In this document: one piece after another, positions 48,122 to 55,242 of the stretch
Layout: every line of letters begins with the position of its first letter
How positions within the stretch are numbered: the stretch's first letter is position 1
Notes under the pieces: generated by a model
Database searches by the model: none
What the model was told of the DNA's origin: nothing
What the model saw: the letters and a program-made list of their open reading frames with translations, nothing else
Program-made: the position numbers and the translations under genes
Virus record (IMG/VR): IMGVR_UViG_3300013120_000030
Location: 62,001-126,000 of that record
Source: a virus
Reading direction: 5' to 3' (one strand)
Length of the DNA stretch: 64,000 nucleotides

Positions 48122-50219
48122 ATGGATTTAACAAAACTAAAAGACGATATGCCATACAAATGGAAGCCTAACAATGCAGTAGGAAAACGAATGAACTGTG
48201 TGGCGTATGTTGACTCAAGACAGGTTCAAGATAAACTTGATCAGGTTGTCGGACCTGATAACTGGCAGGATGACTATAAAGTCATTAATGGAAATATGTA
48301 TGCAGGTGTTGGTATCAACGTAAGTAGTGATTCTTCATCACCTAGATGGGTGTGGAAGTGGGACTGTGGTACAGAAAGTAATACAGAACAAGCTAAGGGA
48401 GAAAGTAGCGATGCCTTGGTCGACCTTTTATAACTAACCTTTATTTCGAAAATAGTGATAAGTTTTATATTGAACGTTGGAGTAAAATATGAAAACAAAA
48501 ATATATGTAGTGTATAAACTATATTTCGAAAATAGTGATAAGTTTTATATTGGTAAGACTTGTAATATGAAATCTAGAATAAATGCTCATAAGAAGGAAG
48601 CATTAGCTAGAAAGTATAGAACATATAAAATCAATTGGCTTAGAAAACATTTACTCAATGACGAAGAGTTAAAGAGTGAGATTTTATTTAGAACTAATGA
48701 CGAGCGCGAAGCTTATGATGTTGAACAAAAATTTATTATTAAGACATCTAATGATAATGTTAACTGTTCATATAATCTTCAATATCCATCTAATAAATCA
48801 GAAGCTGGTCTTTTAAGAATGGCTGAAATATTTGGAAAAGATTATATTATCATAAATAAACAAGGCACATTTCTATATGTACATAGTTTATCTAGATTCA
48901 GTAGAGAGAATAATCTTAACTATAAAGATCTTAATGCTTGTGCTCGTAAAAAAATAAATTCTTCACAAGGTTATAAAGTGTTCTATAAAGATGATTGGGA
49001 TGACTTTTCTGAAGAAGAGAAGCAACTTGAGATAGAAAAACATAAAAAATACAATCAATATAAAACAGAGAAGTTTAAATGTAGTGGTGATAAATATAGA
49101 AAAGAATATATTATTATAGAACCAACTGGTAATGTTACCGAAATAGTTGGATTGTCTAGATATGTTAAAGATAATAAGTTAAATGATGGTAATATGACTT
49201 CAGCTTTAACTAATAATAAACTATATAAAGGTTATCAGGTATTTTATAAGTCTGAATGGTATGAATTTGATCAAGATACACGGACTAAACTCATATCAAA
49301 CTCTAAGAACTATCTTCCTAGAGGATCAAAGAGATATAAAATAACAGATCCAAATGATAATATCGAGATAATCGTTGGACTTAGTAACTATGCTAATAAA
49401 CATAAGTTACATGCACCTTCTTTATCATCTTTAGCTACTGGTAAACTAAATAAATACAAAGGTTATAAAGTAGAAGTACTTGAATAGGGCCTTCAGGATG
49501 GAAGTCTTGAAGCAAACTCCTCTAATTCAGGGGATACCCAAACAGATAAAGCTGTGGGCAATCCTGAGCGAAGCTCTGTAAAGAGAACGTGCAACGACTA
49601 ACTGTGATGAATGTAGCAGTGTAGGCCTAAGTAGGTCGAAACGGGGAGCATCCTTTGGGATGGTGATATAGTCTAGTCTGCATGGAAACATGCAGCTGCG
49701 AGTAATGTCGCGGGATAAGATTAACGACCTTGTCTGAATATAAACGTTAAGAGAGCTGCAGTTAAGTGGGGAGTTGGAAGATTCTTATACACTTTAGACA
49801 TGATACTCTTAGATCAGAAAGATTACAAAGGTCGACTCAAACCTTGTACAAAAGATGGTAAGATTCTTTGGAGTGGTGATGAAATCACTAACTACATCAA
49901 TAAAACTATTAAGAATAAGAATACTAGTAAAACTTCTTACAGTAATGACCATAAACCAACTGCTGGAAGATATAATCCAGATAAAGGTGGTGCAAACGTT
50001 ACGTATAGCAACAGTAGTGCTTATTCGCCTAATACTATTACTAAGGTCAAGAAACTGTCTAGAGATGGTAAGAAAGGTAAGGAAGTTCTTAAGGCTTACA
50101 TACCTGCTTACAATAAAGTAAAGAAGACTGACTATAACAGTATAACGCAGTTTACTACAGACGTATTAATAAATGATCTTATATCGTTTGTTGAGAATAC
50201 ACCACCAGCAGACGTGTAA
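48122..50219 (+). CDS. Rad52-like single-strand annealing protein, split by a group I intron
   Basis: Exon 1 is 48122-48416 and exon 2 is 49747-50219. Joined they give 255 residues. The joint restores the family's most conserved segment, SDAFKRAAVKWGVGRFLYTL, with the split Phe codon T|TT. Exon 1 has AYVDSRQVQDKLDQVVGPDNW and the Trp/Asp/Gly/Glu part WKWDCGTES, both typical of Rad52/Sak-type annealing proteins. These anneal complementary ssDNA during phage recombination. The C-terminal part (about 125 residues) is basic and of low complexity, perhaps for SSB or DNA contact. Read without splicing, the gene stops at 48433 after a changed tail. A promoter and terminator bracket it as a single-gene unit; the nuclease at 46070 is a probable partner. 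Confidence 0.9.
48442..48552 (+). repeat. 31-bp direct repeat around the intron endonuclease start
   Basis: The sequence starting TATTTCGAAAATAGTGATAA is identical at 48442-48472 and 48522-48552. The second copy is coding (YFENSDKFYI, the first part of the GIY-YIG domain). The first lies before the ATG at 48489 and is non-coding in the current gene. It looks like a partial tandem duplication or a leftover of an earlier 5' end. Confidence 0.9.
48489..49487 (+). CDS. Intron-encoded GIY-YIG homing endonuclease
   Basis: 332 residues. The N-terminus has the GIY-YIG core: IYVVYKLYFENSDKFYIGKT, then Arg in SRINAHKKEA and Glu in DVEQKFI. Three repeated units of about 70 residues follow, each ending in a GYKVFYKDDW-, GYQVFYKSEW- or GYKVEVLE-like block with VGLSRYVKDNKL- or VGLSNYANKHKL-like helices. 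These are intron-encoded nuclease repeats that bind DNA in a modular way. The stop TAG (49485-49487) overlaps the intron's internal guide GGGC, so coding and ribozyme sequence are fused at that point. It would promote homing of the intron into intron-less Rad52-like genes. Confidence 0.92.
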   Translation: MKTKIYVVYKLYFENSDKFYIGKTCNMKSRINAHKKEALARKYRTYKINWLRKHLLNDEELKSEILFRTNDEREAYDVEQKFIIKTSNDNVNCSYNLQYPSNKSEAGLLRMAEIFGKDYIIINKQGTFLYVHSLSRFSRENNLNYKDLNACARKKINSSQGYKVFYKDDWDDFSEEEKQLEIEKHKKYNQYKTEKFKCSGDKYRKEYIIIEPTGNVTEIVGLSRYVKDNKLNDGNMTSALTNNKLYKGYQVFYKSEWYEFDQDTRTKLISNSKNYLPRGSKRYKITDPNDNIEIIVGLSNYANKHKLHAPSLSSLATGKLNKYKGYKVEVLE

Positions 50220-50242
50220 TATCATAGATTACTTTCCTTTAC

Positions 50243-50278
50243 AGAGAATCTCCCTAAAAAGAGGTTCTCTTTTTTTTT
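50243..50278 (+). terminator. Rho-independent terminator after the Rad52-like gene
   Basis: Ten-bp stem (AGAGAATCTC, 50243-50252, with GAGGTTCTCT, 50261-50270, including one U-G pair), loop CCTAAAAA, then nine T (50270-50278). It separates the Rad52-like unit from the primase-helicase promoter four bases later. Confidence 0.93.
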
Positions 50279-50281
50279 GTA

Positions 50282-50310
50282 TTGACTTTTTTATGCTAAT
50301 GTGGTATATT
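50282..50310 (+). promoter_or_regulatory. Rightward promoter, TGCNAAT family (copy 3), for primase-helicase
   Basis: TTGACT (50282-50287), a 17-base spacer ending TGCTAATGTGG, TATATT (50305-50310). The ATG at 50339 follows with AAAGGAAAGG as ribosome binding site. The promoter starts directly after the terminator's T-run. Confidence 0.87.
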
Positions 50311-50338
50311 ATAGTGTAAAATTAAAGGAAAGGAAAAT

Positions 50339-53300
50339 ATGAATTATCAAGAAGTAATAAAAGAACTTCATGGAAAACTCGAAGACTATCTTAAGTCTCA
50401 AGGAGTTGAAATAACATCAAATGGATTCTTCTGCTGTATTCATCCGGATCATCCAGACAGATATCCTTCTGCTTCTCTTAACTACGGTAACGAGTTAAAA
50501 GGAAAGGTATTCCACTGCTTTAGTGGTAGAAGTCATGATGGAAACATATTTACTGCTGCTCATTGGTTAGAAGGTCTACCTTTACAAGGACATGACTTTT
50601 GGGAGCATACAATGGTAGAGCTATGTAAAAGATATAACATAGACTATGAGCCATTGGAAGTAGATGAAGGCACAAGAAGACAGTATCAAGCTTATAAAGC
50701 CACAAGAGATGCTGCTAAGATTATACATAACATGATCTATGATGGTGATGATCTGAAAGATCACGTAGGTATACGTCATCTTCTAGAAAGAGGAGTAACA
50801 AGAGAAAGTATAGAGAAGTGGGGTATAGGTGTCCTTACATCTTTCAAAGACTATAAGCACGGTATTCAACAGCTAGGCCACAATGATGAGAACTTCCTGT
50901 ACTCTAAGGACTTGATGAACAAGAATCTGTTCAACAGAGACAGCTTCATCATACCTATACATGACCACTCTTCAAGAGTTGTAGGGTTTGTTACAAGGAA
51001 CTGTAGGATTAATCCTAATGATCATGTGACAAGAAAGTATATTAATACTATTAATACTGACATCTATGAGAAGGGTAGCATACTCTTTGGATATCATAGA
51101 ATAAAGAACATGAGCGGGCCTCTCTACATAGTAGAAGGTTACTTAGATGCTATCATGTTAGAGCAAGCTGGTCTACAAAAAGTTGTAGCAATAGGTGCTA
51201 CTGTTCTTACTAACCATCACATTACAGAAACTTTGTTTAATGATCAGACAGATATAATACTATGTCTAGATGCTGACAAGGGTGGTGAGGATGGAGTTAA
51301 GTTAGCATTAGAAAGAATGGCGTGCTACCGTAAGTTCAACGTTACTATCATAGATCTACCTAGAGACTACGATCCTGACACATACGTTAGAGAGTTTGGA
51401 ATAGAAGCTTTCCAAGCGTTAGAAAAGTTGTCTCCATTTGCATGGTCTTTAAAGCACAGTGAGTACAGTGACGACATGACAATTGTAGCAGAAAAGATGA
51501 TACCTATCATCGCAGCAGAAGAGTCTTCTATCACTAGACTTAGAATGATAAGAGATTTGTCTAACTATACAGCTATACCTGAACTAGATATCAGAAGAGA
51601 TGTAGACGCATTAGTATCTAAAGAAGATGATAAGTACTTACAAGGTATACGTGATATTAATCAGTATGCTGGTGCTCAGTTATCTAGACGTAAGGTCAGT
51701 GACACTAAGAGTATTCTAAGAGATGCTCTTAATAAAGTAGAGATCTTAGACGAGAAACACAATAGTGTAAAAGATATGCAGAATGAGTATATGAATAAGT
51801 TACAACATCTAGATAATAAGTTACAAGAAGGTGACTTTAAGTACGGACTTCTATGTCCAAAACATAAAGGTATTGAGACTACATTAGATGGTATACCTTA
51901 CTGGACTTGTATGACACTGTTCGGCGGAAGACCATCGGCAGGAAAAAGTTTGAGACCTGGAACACAGGTATTAATGTACAATGGTAATATAAAAAAGATA
52001 GAAGATGTTAAAGTAGGTGATCAATTAATGGGACCAGACTCTAATCCTAGAAACGTTCTTGCATTAGGTACAGGTGAAGAGGAGATGTATGATATCATAC
52101 CTAAACGTGGCATGAAGTGGGGATGTAATGAACCACATATACTGTCTCTTCGTATGAGTTCTGATAATGGTGATGTATATAAAAAAGATGATATTATTAA
52201 CTTACCAATAAAGGATTATATGTGTAAAAATACTAAGTTTAAACATCATGCTAAACAATGGAGAACTGGTTGGGAGTTACCAACTAAACGTATACCATAT
52301 GATGCATATTATATAGGTAGTTGGTTAGGTGATGGTAGTAAAGATAGTGCTGAGATAACAACTGGTGATCCAGAGTATGTAGAATCTTACTATAAAGCGT
52401 TTGCTAATAAGTTTGGATTTAGAATGTCTAAATATCATCAAGAACGTAATACATACGTATATAGAATGTGTAAAACTTCTGGTAAAACTAATCCGCTCTT
52501 AAATTATTTAAGAGATAAGTGTTTGGTTAATAATGAGAAACGTATACCTAAAGAATACTTACATAACTCAAGAACCATAAGACTAGAACTATTAGCTGGA
52601 CTTATAGATACTGATGGATATCTTGTAAGAAAAGATTCTGGAACATATGAAATTACTACAAAATACGCACGTCTAAGAGATGATATACTTTACCTTGGAA
52701 ATTCATTAGGATTCTTATCTACATATAGTGATAAGAAAGTAACCATAAAAGAAGGAGATGTTAGAACTTACTATAGAATACATATATCAGGTAATATACG
52801 TGAAGTTCCAGTTAAGATAGAACGTAAGAAGTCTATAACTTCTAATAGAAGAACTAATCATCAAAACGTTGGCTTTGATATAAAACATACTGGAAAAGGT
52901 AAGTACTACGGAGTTGTTCTTGATAATGATCATCTATTCTTACTAGCAGATGGTACCGTGACACATAATACGGCTTTCATGACAGACTTGTCTCTAGATA
53001 TAGTAGAAGCTAACGACGACGCTGCTATCTTTTACATGTCTATAGACGATAACATGGATTTACTAACAACCAAGATGTTAGCTGTAAGAAGTGGTCTATC
53101 TACTACTGAGATAAAAGGTTACAAAGATCTTAGAGGTGAAGACAGAGATTCTTACCATGAAGCTATGCAGTTCTTAAAGAACAATGCTGACAGGTTTATC
53201 ATAGCTGACGCTATACAAGGAAACAGTGTAGACGCATTAGAGAATCATGTAAGATGGTTTTGTAGAGAGTTCAAAGACCAGAAGAAAGTGTTCTTACTAG

Positions 53301-53758
53301 ATAACTTTCACAAACTTAGGATGGAGATAAGAGGTCAGACAAGAAAGAGCGACGCTATCAGTGATACGTCTCAACAGATTAAAGAGATTACTCAGTTAAA
53401 TGACATACATATAATGTCTACAGTAGAGCTTAGAAAGCTTCAGACTAATACTGATAGACCTACAAGGAATGATATGCAAGGTAGTGCTAAGCTAGACTAC
53501 GATGCAGATGTTATAGGACTTGTTCACAATGATATGCAGGTGAATAGGAATACAAGACTTGTTCACTACCAAGATGTTCACGGAAAATCGAGAGCGATGC
53601 CATGGATAGAGTTATCAATAGATAAGAACAAGATAAACGGTAAGGACTCACAGATAGTGTATAAGTACAATAAGCACAACATGCAGTTCTCCGAAGGTAG
53701 TACTAAAGACTTTTATAAGTTAAAAGATCAGATGAAACAACGTAACATAAACTTCTAA
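50339..53758 (+). CDS. Primase-helicase fusion with an intein in the Walker A loop
   Basis: The mature protein is 798 residues after removal of 341 intein residues. A CHC2-like zinc region opens it (CCIH at 32-35, HC at 59-60; the fourth Cys of the usual set is replaced, perhaps by His66). A TOPRIM primase core follows: VEGYLDA (Glu266) and DADKGG (Asp311, Asp313). A DnaB-type RecA helicase comes last. Its Walker A is GGRPSAGK|TAFM, split by the intein after Lys536. Walker B is KKVFLLDNF (Asp988), and the QGSAKLDYDADVIGL segment is the usual motif H4-like part. The organisation is like T7 gp4: priming and unwinding at the fork in one chain. Loss of helicase activity is expected until the intein splices. 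Confidence 0.93.
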   Translation: MNYQEVIKELHGKLEDYLKSQGVEITSNGFFCCIHPDHPDRYPSASLNYGNELKGKVFHCFSGRSHDGNIFTAAHWLEGLPLQGHDFWEHTMVELCKRYNIDYEPLEVDEGTRRQYQAYKATRDAAKIIHNMIYDGDDLKDHVGIRHLLERGVTRESIEKWGIGVLTSFKDYKHGIQQLGHNDENFLYSKDLMNKNLFNRDSFIIPIHDHSSRVVGFVTRNCRINPNDHVTRKYINTINTDIYEKGSILFGYHRIKNMSGPLYIVEGYLDAIMLEQAGLQKVVAIGATVLTNHHITETLFNDQTDIILCLDADKGGEDGVKLALERMACYRKFNVTIIDLPRDYDPDTYVREFGIEAFQALEKLSPFAWSLKHSEYSDDMTIVAEKMIPIIAAEESSITRLRMIRDLSNYTAIPELDIRRDVDALVSKEDDKYLQGIRDINQYAGAQLSRRKVSDTKSILRDALNKVEILDEKHNSVKDMQNEYMNKLQHLDNKLQEGDFKYGLLCPKHKGIETTLDGIPYWTCMTLFGGRPSAGKSLRPGTQVLMYNGNIKKIEDVKVGDQLMGPDSNPRNVLALGTGEEEMYDIIPKRGMKWGCNEPHILSLRMSSDNGDVYKKDDIINLPIKDYMCKNTKFKHHAKQWRTGWELPTKRIPYDAYYIGSWLGDGSKDSAEITTGDPEYVESYYKAFANKFGFRMSKYHQERNTYVYRMCKTSGKTNPLLNYLRDKCLVNNEKRIPKEYLHNSRTIRLELLAGLIDTDGYLVRKDSGTYEITTKYARLRDDILYLGNSLGFLSTYSDKKVTIKEGDVRTYYRIHISGNIREVPVKIERKKSITSNRRTNHQNVGFDIKHTGKGKYYGVVLDNDHLFLLADGTVTHNTAFMTDLSLDIVEANDDAAIFYMSIDDNMDLLTTKMLAVRSGLSTTEIKGYKDLRGEDRDSYHEAMQFLKNNADRFIIADAIQGNSVDALENHVRWFCREFKDQKKVFLLDNFHKLRMEIRGQTRKSDAISDTSQQIKEITQLNDIHIMSTVELRKLQTNTDRPTRNDMQGSAKLDYDADVIGLVHNDMQVNRNTRLVHYQDVHGKSRAMPWIELSIDKNKINGKDSQIVYKYNKHNMQFSEGSTKDFYKLKDQMKQRNINF
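51947..52969 (+). mobile_element. Intein in the primase-helicase (341 aa)
   Basis: It begins with Ser (51947), LRPGTQVLMYNGNIKKIEDV as block A, and ends TVTHN (Asn at 52967-52969); the +1 residue is Thr, which also completes the Walker A GKT. Ser1 with Thr+1 is a less common but functional pairing. Two LAGLIDADG motifs are visible: YYIGSWLGDGS and LLAGLIDTDG. Insertion at the ATP-binding loop is a classic intein site. Confidence 0.93.
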
Positions 53759-54426
53759 TGCCATATAATCAAATAAAATGTGAGACATATTGTAATAGAG
53801 CATTCGGTTGCTCTTTTTACAAGAAAGGAAATAACTATGATAAGTATATTGGGAATGGGCTTAAGAGCATTCTTATTGAATATAAGTCAGATCGCGAAGG
53901 TGGTAACGACAGCAGTCTCTTTGATATTCTTAGTAGACAATATAAGCCACGGTACTTTGCTAAGATAGCATACAAAGAAGATAGAAAGAGAATAGAGTCT
54001 GTGTTCATTGATTGTATCAAGAACCTAGACCAGTTCTTCTCCAAGTATGAAGTGTCAGATATCTCTGGCACTTACTTGTACAGAGGAAGGATCAGAGGAC
54101 AGATAGGTGCACGAGCTATCATTAAAGGTAAGGAGTACAATGTAGACTTCTCTTATAGTGATACCAAGGAGACATTTTATAACCTCTTCTACCATTCATT
54201 CAACTCGTACCTTTATAATGTTTGTAACAATACTGAGAATGACTTACTAGTGTATATGCCTCGTACGGATACATATTACTCTATAAAGAATAAGAACTAT
54301 ACTATTAAGTATGGGTTCTTGCAAGGTACTATTCAACGCAAGACATATAGACCTGGGCACCAGTGCCTTACTTGTTCGGTAAGAGGCTGTACTCCACGTC
54401 TTATAACTAATATAGAAAGGATATAA
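53758..54426 (+). CDS. Unknown protein with terminal cysteine clusters (222 aa)
   Basis: The ATG overlaps the helicase stop (TAATG). Cys at residues 8, 12 and 18 (CETYCNRAFGC) and a C-terminal HQCLTCSVRGCTPR suggest two ends meeting at one Fe-S or zinc site, similar in spacing to Cas4-like folds. I do not see a clear D...ExK active site, so nuclease function is not supported. The middle is basic with aromatic residues (RGRIRGQIGARAIIKGKEYNVDF), perhaps a beta sheet that contacts nucleic acid. Co-transcribed with primase-helicase. Confidence 0.55.
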   Translation: MPYNQIKCETYCNRAFGCSFYKKGNNYDKYIGNGLKSILIEYKSDREGGNDSSLFDILSRQYKPRYFAKIAYKEDRKRIESVFIDCIKNLDQFFSKYEVSDISGTYLYRGRIRGQIGARAIIKGKEYNVDFSYSDTKETFYNLFYHSFNSYLYNVCNNTENDLLVYMPRTDTYYSIKNKNYTIKYGFLQGTIQRKTYRPGHQCLTCSVRGCTPRLITNIERI

Positions 54427-54427
54427 C

Positions 54428-54616
54428 ATGAGTTGTGAAATCAGATCAAAAGGTGGAAAACTCTTAGGTCATCTATCAGATTCGTTAGACGGTGAAGATT
54501 ATCTTATTGTTGATAACAAGAAGGTTCCTCTAGCAGAGGTTCAATCCAACAAGAAGCTAAAAGACGCGTTTAATGACAGTGTGAAAGATGATACTGAGGT
54601 AAAAGATGAAGAATAA
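54428..54616 (+). CDS. Small acidic protein (62 aa), unknown
   Basis: GAAAGGATATAAC precedes the ATG. The N-terminal half is beta-like (IRSKGGKLLGHLSDSLDGEDYLIVD). The acidic tail ends KDDTEVKDEE and overlaps the next start by 11 bases. No family is recognised. Confidence 0.55.
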   Translation: MSCEIRSKGGKLLGHLSDSLDGEDYLIVDNKKVPLAEVQSNKKLKDAFNDSVKDDTEVKDEE

Positions 54617-54860
54617 CATCATCAATAATATAAGTATAGACAAGCTTCCTCCTGAAGTACAAGATGCTATATTGAGAGAGTTTTCAACTCTCTCGTTAAA
54701 GCATAAAGTTATTGTCTATTCTAAACTTGTACACGGACATATGTTTAAGGTGACTTCTAATGACTTTTTCAACATTAACAAGCAGACACCTAGTGTAGTG
54801 TACAGAACGTTTTTAAGGAACGTTACAGATAGAGTGAGAGGTGAATATGAATCATGTTAA
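54606..54860 (+). CDS. Small helical protein (84 aa), unknown
   Basis: It overlaps the preceding gene by 11 bases. It looks entirely helical (IDKLPPEVQDAILREFSTLSLKHKVIVYSKLV). The later TPSVVYRTFLRNVTDRVR could be a recognition helix, giving a weak resemblance to sigma region 4 or other HTH proteins. That reading is speculative. Confidence 0.5.
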   Translation: MKNNIINNISIDKLPPEVQDAILREFSTLSLKHKVIVYSKLVHGHMFKVTSNDFFNINKQTPSVVYRTFLRNVTDRVRGEYESC

Positions 54861-55206
54861 AGAAATTCCTAAGATAGTGAAGTACGGGAAAAGAATACCT
54901 GTTGCAATAAATAATACTATTCCGAAAAAACACTTGACTTCTGTATGCGAATCAGGTATATTAGAAGGGAAGATACAAGATGAATCTAAGACTAGATATA
55001 GACAAGTCAGATCTGGAACTGATGAAAGACAGAGCAATACTAGAACTAAATCCAAGCAGAAGAGAAAGAATACAGATAGCAACAGTTCAAACGTTTCAAC
55101 AACTAAAGGATACGATAGACTTCATAAGGAAGGAAAGGGAACTAAAGACGAACCTGCTTCAAAGTCTAGGAAAAAGAAAGTTAGATCCAACCAAACCAGT
55201 GATTAG
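54847..55206 (+). CDS. Doubtful overlapping reading frame (119 aa)
   Basis: ATG at 54847 has GAGAGG just upstream and overlaps the previous gene's end, so translation initiation here is plausible. From 54980 on it lies over the better 84-residue gene in another frame and becomes Lys/Arg/Ser/Thr-rich, which looks like a shadow. The promoter at 54934-54962 also lies inside it. Perhaps only the first 40 residues were ever a real gene. Confidence 0.25.
   Translation: MNHVKEIPKIVKYGKRIPVAINNTIPKKHLTSVCESGILEGKIQDESKTRYRQVRSGTDERQSNTRTKSKQKRKNTDSNSSNVSTTKGYDRLHKEGKGTKDEPASKSRKKKVRSNQTSD
54934..54962 (+). promoter_or_regulatory. Rightward promoter, TGCNAAT family (copy 4), for the glycan genes
   Basis: TTGACT (54934-54939), a 17-base spacer ending TGCGAATCAGG, TATATT (54957-54962). 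The next ATG is at 54980. It is the last such promoter seen and probably drives the run of glycosyltransferase and sugar-nucleotide genes to the window end. Confidence 0.85.
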
Positions 55207-55234
55207 TTCAACAACGTTTATAGAATTAATATAG
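54980..55234 (+). CDS. Small helical protein (84 aa), unknown
   Basis: The ATG is 17 bases after the -10 element, with GAAGGGAAG upstream, giving a very short leader. The protein is amphipathic and helical (LDIDKSDLELMKDRAILEL, QTFQQLKDTIDFIRKERELKT). No family is recognised. As first gene behind the promoter it could be regulatory, but nothing in the sequence proves this. Confidence 0.62.
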   Translation: MNLRLDIDKSDLELMKDRAILELNPSRRERIQIATVQTFQQLKDTIDFIRKERELKTNLLQSLGKRKLDPTKPVISSTTFIELI

Positions 55235-55242
55235 GAAATAAT

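Larger units (their letters stand above)
48417..49746 (+). mobile_element. Group I intron in the Rad52-like gene
   Basis: The 5' exon end GCCT pairs with GGGC at 49487-49490, giving the T-G wobble expected at the 5' splice site; TG just after the site extends P1 with TA at 49485-49486. The intron ends with G at 49746. The 3' half holds the core: AATTCAGGGGATACCC (49523-49538), AATCCTGAGC (49560-49569, the classical P4 strand), GACTA (49596-49600) pairing with TAGTC (49669-49673) as P7 within the diagnostic GATATAGTC. The endonuclease gene lies entirely within the P1 loop. The cut point falls in the most conserved Rad52 motif, as is usual for homing elements. Confidence 0.92.

Noticed and set aside
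48122-48433. A complete 103-residue Rad52-like gene
   Set aside because: Its last six residues have no match to the family, and the expected continuation lies after the intron; the joined form is better.
49488-49746. tRNA, riboswitch or other structured RNA
   Set aside because: The folded-looking sequence is explained by the group I intron core (P4 and P7 pairings).
49800-50219. A separate gene starting at the ATG at 49800
   Set aside because: This ATG is an internal Met of exon 2 (YTLDMILLDQ), and no ribosome binding site precedes it.
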